In this document: piece by piece, positions 8,381-17,580 of the stretch | Position numbering within the stretch: the stretch's first letter is position 1 | How the letters are laid out: every line of letters begins with the position of its first letter | NCBI GenBank assembly: GCA_964649005.1 | Contig: CAZYMD010000008.1 | Span: forward strand, 1-44,474 | Length of the DNA: 44,474 nt | From: CAZGMJ01 sp964649005 | GTDB lineage: Bacteria; Planctomycetota; Phycisphaerae; Sedimentisphaerales; Anaerobacaceae | Direction: 5' to 3' | Made by a program: the position numbers and the translations under genes | The notes under the pieces: generated by a model | The model's input: the letters and a program-made list of their open reading frames with translations, nothing else | The model's database searches: none | What the model was told of the DNA's origin: nothing

Positions 8381-9130
8381 ATGAAGAATGGATTTCACAG
8401 GCTCATGATAGTGCTTTTAGTGCTGCTTGCAGTGCAGATCGTGCTCGCTGCTGAAAAAGAGGAGGAGAAGGGATTTGTGCCGCTCTTTCCCAAGGATGGC
8501 GTTCCTACGGGCTGGATGGTGCGCGCCTGGAACGATGTGAACCAACCGGTCGATCCCATTGTCAAATGGAACGTTAAGGACGGCATCCTGCATGGGAGCA
8601 ACCAGCGGGGGACCTGGCTGGTAAGCAAACGCCAATATAGCGACTTCATCCTGAAATACGAATTCAAGCTGGGCGAGCTTGGCAACAGCGGTTGTGCCCT
8701 GCGAGCACCGCTTTTCGGCGATCCTGCATTCGATGGTATGGAACTGCAAATGGCCGACTATCGGTATAATCCCAGCGCCAAGGATTCCGAACTGACGGGT
8801 GGCATCTATCGTGCTATTGCCCCGCTCAAGCAGGTCTACAGGCCGACAGAATGGAACAAATACGAAATTACGCTCAAGGGACCTCGCTTGCGTGTTGTAC
8901 TCAACGGCCAATTGATTCACGATCTGAGCCTCGACGAGCAAAACCAGGTCGTAAAGCGGCATGATGGCTCGCTTGCGCCTCCTGTGAAGGACCGCCCACG
9001 AAAGGGGCATATCGGTTTTCAGGAACTCGGCCGTGGGAAGGTACAAGTACAGATACGAAAAGCCCGCATCAAGGTCCTGGATCGCCCCGAAGAGCCACCA
9101 AAGAAAACAGGCACGCCGCGCGCAAGGTAG
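8381..9130 (+). CDS. Exported DUF1080 (3-keto-disaccharide hydrolase-like) protein
   Basis: A 249-aa exported protein. The start at ATG 8381 is fixed by GGGAGG at 8368-8373 with 7-nt spacing; an open frame reaches back to 8288 but ignores this site. Residues 1-23 form a signal peptide ending VLAAE. The DUF1080 fold follows, a concanavalin-like beta-sandwich with the family pattern of W-x-V-K-D-G-I-L-H-G, S-D-F-I-L-K-Y-E-F, GNSG and the late EWNKYEI. Members are thought to hydrolyse 3-keto-sugars or to bind carbohydrate. The family is greatly expanded in Planctomycetota. The neighbouring exported genes suggest a role in polysaccharide use. Confidence 0.85.
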   Translation: MKNGFHRLMIVLLVLLAVQIVLAAEKEEEKGFVPLFPKDGVPTGWMVRAWNDVNQPVDPIVKWNVKDGILHGSNQRGTWLVSKRQYSDFILKYEFKLGELGNSGCALRAPLFGDPAFDGMELQMADYRYNPSAKDSELTGGIYRAIAPLKQVYRPTEWNKYEITLKGPRLRVVLNGQLIHDLSLDEQNQVVKRHDGSLAPPVKDRPRKGHIGFQELGRGKVQVQIRKARIKVLDRPEEPPKKTGTPRAR

Positions 9131-9396
9131 TTCTGTCTGCTGTCGGGCCTGCCGCTAAGTACATCAATCAAGTAAGGATGAGTTTGTTACCGACTCTTCG
9201 AGCCCATGGATCGGATTGTTTCTGTGGTCTGCGAGTATTGTGTGTTTGTGCGCACCGTTCACAGGCTTTGCCTCCATTTTATGATTCACTCAGGTCGGGA
9301 TTTCGGGTACACTTGAAATATGGCGTTTTGGTTTGAGGGCTGATGGATTTAAGTTCGTCCCGAGCCTGGGTATATGTTCTTTGATTTCGATAGATA

Positions 9397-11961
9397 GTGA
9401 CCTTGCGAAAACAAATCATCCTGCACCTGTATACTTCCCTTACAGTGGCACTGCTGCTATCAACTGTGGCGTTGCCTCAAGACAATCGCTTGGGCTCTGA
9501 GCAATTTGCCCGCCGGGTAGCTGTTCTCAGGATGGCCATCACAGACCTGACCGAGACATTTCCCGTCGAATACCCCAATAGTAAAACCTACCTTGCAGAT
9601 CTTGCTGAGATTGAGCGGCGGGCAGGTGCGAAGTCTCAGACTGAGCCAGGTGGACTTGAAAAAGAGTTTGCCGCTTTGCAGCGTCGGGCTTTGCTTGCGA
9701 ATCCTCTGGTTTGCAGCAAGCCAATTCTCTATGTGGCGCGTGCGCAGTATGTGCCGGATCATCACAATACAGCCACGCTGTTCAAGACAGGGGAGATCAA
9801 CACAGGTAATTTTCGTGGTAGTGGGGCGCTCAAGACAATCGATTTTGCAGATGCTTGTCGAGTCAGGACGCTGATCGAGACATCCGATGGCCTCATTCGA
9901 GATCCCGACGTCCATTTCAGCGGCACAAGAATCCTCTTTGCTATGAGGAGAAACATCGACGATGACTACCACATCTACGAAATCAATTCCGACGGTTCGG
10001 GTCTAAGGCAGCTTACCAGTGCGCCTGGTGTAGCGGATTTTGATCCTGTATATTTGCCTGATGACAGTATTGTCTTTTCCTCTACACGAGAGCCCAAGTA
10101 TTGCATGTGCAATCGCCACATTATGGGCAACCTCTTTCGCATGGATGCCGACGGCGCCAACATCCACCAGATCGGCAAGAGCACTCTGCACGAAGGCCAT
10201 AGCGCTCTGACGCCTGATGGGCGGATAATCTATGACCGCTGGGAGTACGTCGATCGTAATTTCGGAGATGCCCAGGGCCTTTGGACCGTCAATCCTGACG
10301 GGACCAATCATGCGGTTTACTGGGGCAACAATACATGGTCGCCAGGCGGCGTAATAGACGCCAGGATTATCCCCGATTCAGGCAGGGCTGTCTGTGTTTT
10401 TGGTTCCTGTCACGACCGTCCGTGGGGAGCGCTCGCTGTCATCGACCGGCGGGGCGGCGTCGATGGCAGGGCGTCTGTAATACGCACCTGGCCCGCTGAT
10501 GCTGTCAATCTCGTTCGAGAAAAGGGCCCCAAGCCTGATGCGTATGGATTCGACAACTTCAAGCGTCTCAAGCTAAAGTACGAGGACCCTTACCCCCTCG
10601 GCGATAAGTATTTCCTCTGCTCGCGAATGATCGGAAATGGCGAACAGATGGGACTATATCTCGTCGATGTTTTTGGAAACGAGCTTCTACTCCATTTCGA
10701 GCAGCCGGGCTGCTTTGATCCCATGCCTTTAGCTCCTCGTCCGAGGCCGCCTGTGATACCAACTCGTCGGGACTTCGAAAACAAGCCAGGCCATTTCTAC
10801 GTTCTCAACGTCTATCAGGGTACGCACATGCAGGGGATCAAGTTAGGTGCGGTCAAGTATCTACGGGTAGTCGAGTCACCTGAGAAGCGATTCTGGACTC
10901 GTTCGGAGTGGGGCGGGCAGGGCGTACACTGTCCCGCAATAAACTGGCATGGTTTCGAGAACAAGCGCATCCTCGGGACTGTTCCGGTGGAAGAGGACGG
11001 CTCGGCCTATTTTGAAACGCCTGCGGATAAATTTATCTACTTCCAGCTTCTGGACGCGGACGGGATGATGATTCAGTCCATGCGCAGCGGCACTATCGTC
11101 CAGTCCGGCGAGTCGACCGGCTGCACCGGATGTCACGAAAATCGCCGCACTGTGCCTACCGGTATTCGCGAAAAGATACCGATAGCCCTTAGACGTTCGC
11201 CAAGCAAGCTCAAGGGCTGGTACGGAGAGCCTCGCCTGTTCAACTACATCGATGAAGTCCAGCCTGTCTTTAACAAACACTGCCTTGGCTGCCATGACTT
11301 TGGGGGCGAAGGCGGTAAGAAGCTTGTCCTTGCAGGCGACCGCACCAACACCTTCAATGTATCGTACAACGAACTCTGGCGAAAGAAGTACATCAAGTCG
11401 ATAGGCGCCGGTCCATCCGATATTCAGTCGCCTTATTTATGGGGCTCGCACGCCAGCAGGCTGGTGCAGGTCCTTCGCAGTGGGCACAACGATGTGAAGC
11501 TGACCCGTGAACAGTTCGACAGAATCGTAACGTGGATAGACATCAACGGTCCGTACTATCCCCGTTACGATACCGCTTATCCCAACAACCTAACCGGCCG
11601 CTCGCCCCTTGACAACAATCAGATCAAACGTCTGACCGAGCTTACGCAAGTTCCCTTCTCAAAACTGGGCAGTCATACAGCAAACACAGGGCCGCAAGTC
11701 TGTTTCGACCGTCCCGATATGAGTCCCTGCCTTAGTAAGTTCACTGACAAGAGCGATCCGCGATATGTGGAGGCGCTCACAATTATCGAGGCAGGCCGGA
11801 AAATGCTCCTCAAGCGTCCAAGAGCGGACATGGCGGGCTTCGAGCCATGTCCCGTTGACCGCAAACGCCAGGAGACTTACACCTCGCGTCAAAAGATCGA
11901 GCAGCAAAATCGTCTGGCCATTTCCAGCGGTGAAAAGAACTACGATATCCGCCCACAGTAG
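9397..11961 (+). CDS. HzsA-related exported protein with two CxxCH motifs
   Basis: An 854-aa protein with a hydrophobic N-terminal signal (about residues 5-27). Residues about 100-450 carry TolB-like propeller repeats (IYEINSDGSGLRQLTS, LFRMDADGANIHQIG, LWTVNPDGTNHAVY). A region resembling the hydrazine synthase alpha subunit follows, with heme-type motifs CTGCH (576-580) and CLGCH (629-633). Proteins called HzsA-related are common in planctomycetes that do not perform anammox, so this does not imply hydrazine synthesis. The CxxCH motifs suggest covalent heme c outside the cytoplasm, though only two are present and the function is unknown. The start is GTG 9397, with no strong ribosome site; 854 aa is usual for the group. 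Confidence 0.75.
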   Translation: MTLRKQIILHLYTSLTVALLLSTVALPQDNRLGSEQFARRVAVLRMAITDLTETFPVEYPNSKTYLADLAEIERRAGAKSQTEPGGLEKEFAALQRRALLANPLVCSKPILYVARAQYVPDHHNTATLFKTGEINTGNFRGSGALKTIDFADACRVRTLIETSDGLIRDPDVHFSGTRILFAMRRNIDDDYHIYEINSDGSGLRQLTSAPGVADFDPVYLPDDSIVFSSTREPKYCMCNRHIMGNLFRMDADGANIHQIGKSTLHEGHSALTPDGRIIYDRWEYVDRNFGDAQGLWTVNPDGTNHAVYWGNNTWSPGGVIDARIIPDSGRAVCVFGSCHDRPWGALAVIDRRGGVDGRASVIRTWPADAVNLVREKGPKPDAYGFDNFKRLKLKYEDPYPLGDKYFLCSRMIGNGEQMGLYLVDVFGNELLLHFEQPGCFDPMPLAPRPRPPVIPTRRDFENKPGHFYVLNVYQGTHMQGIKLGAVKYLRVVESPEKRFWTRSEWGGQGVHCPAINWHGFENKRILGTVPVEEDGSAYFETPADKFIYFQLLDADGMMIQSMRSGTIVQSGESTGCTGCHENRRTVPTGIREKIPIALRRSPSKLKGWYGEPRLFNYIDEVQPVFNKHCLGCHDFGGEGGKKLVLAGDRTNTFNVSYNELWRKKYIKSIGAGPSDIQSPYLWGSHASRLVQVLRSGHNDVKLTREQFDRIVTWIDINGPYYPRYDTAYPNNLTGRSPLDNNQIKRLTELTQVPFSKLGSHTANTGPQVCFDRPDMSPCLSKFTDKSDPRYVEALTIIEAGRKMLLKRPRADMAGFEPCPVDRKRQETYTSRQKIEQQNRLAISSGEKNYDIRPQ

Positions 11962-12138
11962 TCCTAATGGATGTGACACACGCGTCTACTGAGTTGGAAT
12001 GAGGGGCAAAAAACGCCTTATTCAAGCCGATTACCATTTCCAAAGTGCCGGATTTCGGTGTATCATCTAAGGCTGTTTTCAGCGGGCCTTCCCGGCTGTT
12101 TGCCGGCGTTAACTGGTCTTGATCCGAAGGAGTGTAGA

Positions 12139-13251
12139 ATGGTGGATGCTCAACAACCAAACACATCGTCTCAACGAGTTATTTCAGTTGATGCGCTGCG
12201 CGGCTTCGACATGTTCTGGATCGTCGGTGGGGGGACGATATTTGCCAGTCTTCATAAGATATTCAACTGCCCGACTACCGCCTGGATACAAACGCAGTTG
12301 CAGCACGTCGAATGGGAAGGCTTTCGCTTCGAAGACCTGATTATGCCACTGTTCATGTTCATTGTAGGCGTGGTCATGCCTTTCTCATTCGAAAAGCGCA
12401 TTCAACGTGGTGACAAGAGTTACAGGCTGTATTTCCATATCATCAAACGCACCGTCATCCTCTTCATCCTGGGCATGATTGCACAAGGCAATCTACTGAA
12501 ATACGATCTGTCACAGCTTCACATCTATTGTAATACTCTACAGGCGATTGCGGCAGGCTATCTTATAGCTTCGATAATCTACCTGAACTTCAAACTAATC
12601 GGCAGGATATTTGCGACAGTTGCATTGCTGTTGTCGTTCTGGGCTTTGATGGCCCTGGTTACCGTTCCCGAGCACGGCGCAGGTTGCTTAACACAGGATG
12701 GGAATCTGGCAATCTACCTGGACAAGCTTATCCTGGGCCGGTTCCAGGACCAGACAACCTATACGTGGATTCTAAGCAGCATCACGTTTGCAGGGACGGT
12801 CATGCTCGGTGTTTTCGGCGGCCAATTGCTCCGGTCGCAAATGCGCAACGGCACCAAGGTCCTGCTCCTGTCGGTCCTTGGTCTTGTCTCCATAGTGCTT
12901 GGCCTGGCCTGGCATATGTGGTTTCCGGTAATCAAGCACATTTGGACCAGTTCATTCGTGCTCTACTCGGGGGGGCTGTGCTACCTTCTGTTGGCCGCCT
13001 TCTATCTCGTCATAGACGTCTGGGGCTTCAAGAAATGGGCCTTCGGCTTCGTCGTAATCGGCTCGAACGCCATCGCTGTATATATGGCGACGCATCTGTT
13101 TAATTTTAACAATTGGGGTGACATATTCCTGCAGCCCCTGTATCAATACATGGGCGCCTGGGATGATTTCGTCCGAGCACTTGCCGGCTTCGTAATCATC
13201 TGGCTGATCCTGTCCTGGATGTACCGCAAGAAATCCTTCATCAAAATATAG
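12139..13251 (+). CDS. DUF5009/HGSNAT-like multi-pass membrane acyltransferase
   Basis: A 370-aa inner-membrane protein. The start at ATG 12139 is preceded by GAAGGAG about 8 nt away; the frame is open from 12058, but that part lacks a ribosome site. Early motifs VDALRGFDMFWIVGGG and PLFMFIVGVVMPFSFEKR are characteristic of the family related to heparan-alpha-glucosaminide N-acetyltransferase. About ten hydrophobic segments follow. Family members move acetyl groups from cytoplasmic acetyl-CoA to sugars on the other side of the membrane. The stop lies 24 nt before a GH97 gene with its own ribosome site, so the two are likely co-transcribed and may act on the same glycan. Confidence 0.85.
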   Translation: MVDAQQPNTSSQRVISVDALRGFDMFWIVGGGTIFASLHKIFNCPTTAWIQTQLQHVEWEGFRFEDLIMPLFMFIVGVVMPFSFEKRIQRGDKSYRLYFHIIKRTVILFILGMIAQGNLLKYDLSQLHIYCNTLQAIAAGYLIASIIYLNFKLIGRIFATVALLLSFWALMALVTVPEHGAGCLTQDGNLAIYLDKLILGRFQDQTTYTWILSSITFAGTVMLGVFGGQLLRSQMRNGTKVLLLSVLGLVSIVLGLAWHMWFPVIKHIWTSSFVLYSGGLCYLLLAAFYLVIDVWGFKKWAFGFVVIGSNAIAVYMATHLFNFNNWGDIFLQPLYQYMGAWDDFVRALAGFVIIWLILSWMYRKKSFIKI

Positions 13252-13275
13252 AGCATAATAAATCTGGAGGCGACA

Positions 13276-15174
13276 ATGAAAACTGCTGAAATAGCGATTC
13301 TCACTTTCACTACAATGATTCTTATCTGTGGCTGCACTGCTACCGCCGACGTCGTCGTAAAAGGCCCTGACGGAAAGCTATTGGTGAATGTTACAGTGAG
13401 TCAATCGGGTCAACTGCAATACGAATTGAAGCGCCGAGGCAGGACCATCATCGAAAATTCGCCTCTTGGTGTCACAGTAGAAGGAGAAGCTCTCGGGCGA
13501 AATGTCTCACTGGGCAAGACAAAACGTTCAGTGTTCAATGAGTCCTATCCCTGGCGAGGAGTCCATTCGCCCGCTGTTAATAAATACAGGGCGGCTAAGA
13601 TTGATGTCCATCATGCCCCCAGCGGAACAGACTACACTCTCGAAATCAGGCTCTTCAACGATGGTCTTGGCTACAGGTATATCATTCCAGGCGATGGCAC
13701 ACGAACCGTCGCAGGCGAGGACACGGCATTCAAGCTCCCCGCCGGATCAAGGGTCTGGACTCAGACCAACACCAATAACTATGAGGACCAATACAAGAGT
13801 TACACTCTCGAAAACCTGCCGATAGACAAACACGCCGGTCCTCCTGTGGTAGTGGAGTTGCCCCGGAATTTCGGATATGCTGCGATCACTGAAGCGGCGC
13901 TGTTCAGCTATTCCGGCATGACACTCCTTCCGGCTGCCGATTCACCCGGGAAACTCAATGCTGCTTTTCAGGACGATAAGACATGGCAATTGCAGGGGCA
14001 AATCACCACACCCTGGCGTGTAGTCATCGCTACAGCCGATCTCAACGGCTTGGTTAACACCGATATAATCCACAACCTTAACGATCCGCCTTCAGCAGAA
14101 CTTGCCGACGCCGACTGGATTCGTCCCGGTCGAGGTTTCTGGCACTGGTGGTCCGGTAGAATCGGTAACTGGGACAGTGTTGCCTTTGACAGGCAGCATG
14201 CCTGGATCGACAATGCCGAAGCGTTTGGCTTTGAATATTACCTTGTCGATGCTGGCTGGGAGTTTACCTGGAAGAAACCTGGCAAGGACAAATGGTACTT
14301 GCTGAAGGAGCTTACGAGGTACGCGGCGGACAAGGGAGTTGGTGTATGGGTTTGGAAACGCTGGCGCACCGGTAGCACGGAGGGCATTGAAATGGTGGGG
14401 CTCGATGATCCGGCTGTCAGGCGCGATTTCTTCCAAAAGTGTAAAGATGCCGGAGTTGCCGGTATCAAGATCGATTTCATGGACTCCGAATCAAAAGACC
14501 GGATAGATTTCTATACGAACGTCCTCAAGGACGCGGCAGATTACAAGCTGATGATTAATTTCCATGGCGCCAACAAACCAACCGGGGAATCCCGGACCTG
14601 GCCCAACGAAATGACTCGTGAAGGGATCAAGGGCCTCGAATATAATAAATGGTCCGCGCTGCCGCCTGACCACTATGCTACTCTCCCGTTCACCCGCTTT
14701 CTTGCCGGGCATGGTGATTTCACACCTTGCACGTTCAATTCCGCTATGCTAAAAGGCACAACTTTCGCCTTGCAGCTTGCCTCAGCAGTCTGTTTCACCT
14801 CGCCTGTGATGCACTACGCTGACAAGCCTGAACTATATTTGAGAAGTCCGGCCGGTGATGTAATGAAGGCTATTCCCTCGACGTGGGACGAAACGCGTGT
14901 TCTGAAGGATTCGAAGATTGGTGACCTGGCGGTGCTTGCCCGTCGCAAGGGCAAAACCTGGTTCGTGGGAATCATTAACGGCGCAGGCAAGAGGACCTAC
15001 GAGTTGGATTTATCCTTCCTGGGAGCCGGCAAGTATCAAGCTGTCCAGTTAGAGGACGATCCGGACAGGCCCGACGCTCTAATGCGTTCCAAGAAGACGC
15101 TTTCTGCAGGTCAGGTTATTTCGGTGGATATGAATGCCGGAGGTGGCTTTGTGGCAATGTTCAGCCCAGAGTAG
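13276..15174 (+). CDS. Glycoside hydrolase family 97 enzyme, retaining type predicted
   Basis: A 632-aa exported enzyme. The N-terminus ends in ILICGC, a possible lipobox, so it may be an outer-membrane lipoprotein. GH97 architecture is visible: an N-terminal beta-sandwich (about 30-270), a catalytic (beta/alpha)8 barrel (about 280-530, with GFWHWWSGRIGNWD and YYLVDAGWE) and a C-terminal beta domain. The segment GIKIDFMDSE places Asp400 where retaining GH97 alpha-galactosidases have their nucleophile; inverting SusB-type enzymes use Glu residues instead. I therefore predict a retaining alpha-galactosidase-like activity, substrate unproven. GGAG lies 7 nt before the ATG. The gene sits 24 nt downstream of the DUF5009 gene and is convergent with the cyclase gene at 15274. 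Confidence 0.88.
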   Translation: MKTAEIAILTFTTMILICGCTATADVVVKGPDGKLLVNVTVSQSGQLQYELKRRGRTIIENSPLGVTVEGEALGRNVSLGKTKRSVFNESYPWRGVHSPAVNKYRAAKIDVHHAPSGTDYTLEIRLFNDGLGYRYIIPGDGTRTVAGEDTAFKLPAGSRVWTQTNTNNYEDQYKSYTLENLPIDKHAGPPVVVELPRNFGYAAITEAALFSYSGMTLLPAADSPGKLNAAFQDDKTWQLQGQITTPWRVVIATADLNGLVNTDIIHNLNDPPSAELADADWIRPGRGFWHWWSGRIGNWDSVAFDRQHAWIDNAEAFGFEYYLVDAGWEFTWKKPGKDKWYLLKELTRYAADKGVGVWVWKRWRTGSTEGIEMVGLDDPAVRRDFFQKCKDAGVAGIKIDFMDSESKDRIDFYTNVLKDAADYKLMINFHGANKPTGESRTWPNEMTREGIKGLEYNKWSALPPDHYATLPFTRFLAGHGDFTPCTFNSAMLKGTTFALQLASAVCFTSPVMHYADKPELYLRSPAGDVMKAIPSTWDETRVLKDSKIGDLAVLARRKGKTWFVGIINGAGKRTYELDLSFLGAGKYQAVQLEDDPDRPDALMRSKKTLSAGQVISVDMNAGGGFVAMFSPE

Positions 15175-15273
15175 CCGAGGTACTGAAGGAGCAACAAGAG
15201 TATTGATGTACGCGGGCAGCCGCAGCCTGGCTCGTCAAGGAAGTACGTGGACTGGCGTATCTGGAAGGTAGGG

Positions 15274-16362
15274 CTACTTCCCTACCGGCTCGAATACCCT
15301 TACTGTGTTTTTCCCGGCCTCCTTGGCTTTGTACAACGCTTCGTCGGATCGGCTGGTTATATCTTCCGGCGTGCTGTCAGCGTCGCACTGACACACCCCT
15401 ACGCTGATGGATAGCTCTATCTCCTGGTGGTTCCAGTTTGCAGGACGACTTGAGACCGTCTCGACCATTCGATTGGCCACAACGATGGCGTCACGGAGAG
15501 ATGTGTTGGGCAGAATGACCGAGAATTCATCTCCTCCATATCGTGCCGCTGTATCGATCTGTCGGATGCACTGAATTATTCTGCGGCTAACCTCTCGAAT
15601 GACCTTGTCCCCGGCGCGATGACCGTAGGTGTCGTTTATTCCCTTGAGGTTATCCACGTCCACCATAATCAGCGAAATGTGTCCACCGTGTCTATGCGAA
15701 CGCCAGAGTTCCTTCTCCAGTATCTCGTAGAACGTACGGTGATTTACCAGGCCGGTCAAACCGTCAGTGGTGGCTTGCTTTTGTGTCTTCTCGAACAGCT
15801 TGACATTCCCGATCGAAGCGCCCACCAACTGCCCGAACAACTCTATCAGCGCCATGTTCTCGCTACTGTCGAATGCTGCCTTGTCCGTCTTGTCTGCCAG
15901 ATTCAACACCCCCACAACTCGATCCTGGCATAGAAGAGGGACTATTGCACAGTTACTTGTCTGGTAATTGCCGGAAAAGACACGCTGCGATTTCTTGATA
16001 AAAGGTTTCTTGTGGGTGTCGATGTCTTCAGCCAGGATAAGCTGGCGACTCTTGACCGCGAGCACCATCGGGGACGGCGGATGTTGACTCAATGAGACGA
16101 TCTTGTTGATGAGGAACGGGTGGTTGTGTCTGTAAAGATGCAGGATGCTGTTTGTCTCATCAAGTATGTAGAGTGACGCGAATGTTACGCCTACTATCTC
16201 AGGAATCGCCTCGATGCACACGTCAGCTATACGGCTGATATCCAGGCAATTTATCTGGCGGGCCAGCGGAATAATCCGTTGAAGCATCGAAATGCTGTCG
16301 TCCGAGAATCTGTTGCGATCCTGTTTATTGTTGTCTGGTTGAGTAGTTTCCATGTCACACAT
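15274..16362 (-). CDS. GAF-GGDEF diguanylate cyclase
   Basis: Predicted soluble diguanylate cyclase making c-di-GMP from two GTP. Counting from ATG 16362, a GAF sensor domain spans about residues 40-190, with FASLYILDE and NLADKTDKAAF. A GGDEF domain then begins at TDGLTGLVNHRTF. The active-site GGDEF is intact at 276-280, and RQID at 267-270 matches the RxxD product-inhibition site. There are no membrane segments, so the signal is cytoplasmic. The start is ambiguous among TTG 16386, ATG 16362 and ATG 16353; GGCGG just before 16362 is weak. It is a single gene facing GH97, close to a small set of motility-type regulators. Confidence 0.9.
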   Translation of the reverse strand: MCDMETTQPDNNKQDRNRFSDDSISMLQRIIPLARQINCLDISRIADVCIEAIPEIVGVTFASLYILDETNSILHLYRHNHPFLINKIVSLSQHPPSPMVLAVKSRQLILAEDIDTHKKPFIKKSQRVFSGNYQTSNCAIVPLLCQDRVVGVLNLADKTDKAAFDSSENMALIELFGQLVGASIGNVKLFEKTQKQATTDGLTGLVNHRTFYEILEKELWRSHRHGGHISLIMVDVDNLKGINDTYGHRAGDKVIREVSRRIIQCIRQIDTAARYGGDEFSVILPNTSLRDAIVVANRMVETVSSRPANWNHQEIELSISVGVCQCDADSTPEDITSRSDEALYKAKEAGKNTVRVFEPVGK

Positions 16363-17060
16363 ATATCCGCCGACAATACCGCCCAAAACGATCCAAGGGC
16401 CTGTAAGATTCTGTATCGGCGATTACGACGTGGGCATTCTGCAAAAAGTACGACTGATATAGGGCATCTTACCTAAAGATTGGGTAGGGCGATTTGTATA
16501 CAAATACTGGAATATCTTGGCCGGGTACGCAAACAGTGGCAGAACGTCTGTTGACCTCATGGAATGTGAACCGTAGGCATTTCATACTTAAAAAGCTAAA
16601 AAAATTTCGGGAAAAAGGAAAAAGAATTGACATCCGATAAAAGATACTTTACATTTTGCAAAATGTAAAATACCTTTAGTTGGTAAATGTGCCTCCAAGG
16701 GCATTCTTGCTACCGAAAAAGTGAATAAGTGTTCCTCTGAGAGGCGAATCGTTTCGAAAGCGGAAACTGCCGCGAATCCTGCTGTAGGTCCAACCGGCAA
16801 GTTGATTTATCTGCTTGGAACATTGCCGGTATTGAGCTTCATGGTTTGCCTTTCTGAGCGTGTTGGTGGGTATTCTCGTGATGCCCGATATGGGGTTTCG
16901 GCCGGCAATTCTGTCTGCATGGCGAAGCCGAATGATGTTCCAAGTGCTCCCTGACAGGGTGGAGCCGGCAGTATCTGTTGAGATGGTGGATTCTTTATCT
17001 CATATGCCGGGTGTAAAAAAATGCCCGACACAGGTTAGGTGGAAAGTGGACAGGTAATTG
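16363..17060. other. Long intergenic region between divergent regulatory genes
   Basis: This stretch of about 700 nt lies between the divergent diguanylate cyclase and MerR-type genes. It contains one promoter-like element with a perfect palindrome (16627-16669). Downstream of it, 16690-17050 is unexplained; no open frame there has both a ribosome site and convincing composition. I compared it by eye with c-di-GMP riboswitches and saw no match. Confidence 0.5.
16627..16669 (+). promoter_or_regulatory. Promoter overlapped by a perfect 22-bp palindromic operator
   Basis: A perfect TTGACA (16627-16632) is followed after 17 nt by TACATT (16650-16655) as a possible -10. A perfect inverted repeat with half-site TTTACATTTTG occupies 16648-16669 and covers that -10. 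This is the classic layout of a repressor operator. The first gene downstream is the MerR-type HTH gene at 17061, about 390 nt away, so the regulated transcript would have a long leader. Confidence 0.55.
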
Positions 17061-17339
17061 ATGCGAACAGAGATGAAAAACGAAGTGTTACAGGTGCCGA
17101 TCAAGCTATACAGGATTGGTGATTTGGTTAGTTATACCCCCTTCTCCAGGCAAACCATTCACAACTACACGATAATGGGGCTGATCCAGGAGGCCAAGTG
17201 GACCGATGGGGGACACCGATTGTACGACGAGTCTGTGTTCGCAAGGCTGTCGAGGATTCTACAGCTCAGAAAGACTAATACTCTTGCTGAGATAAGAGTA
17301 ATCCTTGGCAAGGATCAGGAATATGGCAATGGCGTATAG
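17061..17339 (+). CDS. Small MerR-type helix-turn-helix regulator
   Basis: A 92-aa protein made almost wholly of a MerR-like winged HTH. The opening YRIGDLVSYTPFSRQTIHNY is the recognition-helix region, and GLIQEAKWTDGGHRLYDE matches the conserved G-L-[IL]-x-P-x-R-x-x-x-G-x-R-x-Y core in form. A short helix (LQLRKTNTLAEIRVIL) follows. It lacks the long dimerisation helix and effector domain of classical MerR proteins and so resembles stand-alone HTH_17/MerR domains. ATG 17061 is preferred to TTG 17058; AGG at 17053 is a weak ribosome site. The long leader with a palindromic operator upstream makes autoregulation possible. Its targets may include the next genes (FlgB-like, FliA-like). Confidence 0.75.
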   Translation: MRTEMKNEVLQVPIKLYRIGDLVSYTPFSRQTIHNYTIMGLIQEAKWTDGGHRLYDESVFARLSRILQLRKTNTLAEIRVILGKDQEYGNGV

Positions 17340-17580
17340 GGTAATGATTGAGTTCTGCAGCTTATACGATATTAGTTGCAGGTGGCAATGGATGATGGCA
17401 TGGACGCCAATGGATTGGTGTGGCAGTTGCACTGTATTTCCAATTGGTTGCCCTGTCCGATAAAGACATGGAAGGATGGTTGGAGCAAGGGATGGGAGAA
17501 AAAGTTGGGCTTTTTACATTCCTATTTGGTGTTCGTTCTTTAATTTCCAGGTCGAGGGGCAATCGCAGGGAAGTGAGCCT

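Noticed and set aside
9397..11961. Hydrazine synthase, hence anammox metabolism
   Set aside because: Only an HzsA-related domain with two CxxCH motifs is present. HzsB, HzsC and hydrazine dehydrogenase genes are absent from the window, and related proteins occur widely in planctomycetes without anammox.
15267..15286. GGTAGGG/CCCTACC inverted repeat across the end of the diguanylate cyclase gene
   Set aside because: A good stem, but with no T run on either strand. It overlaps the stop codon and is probably incidental.
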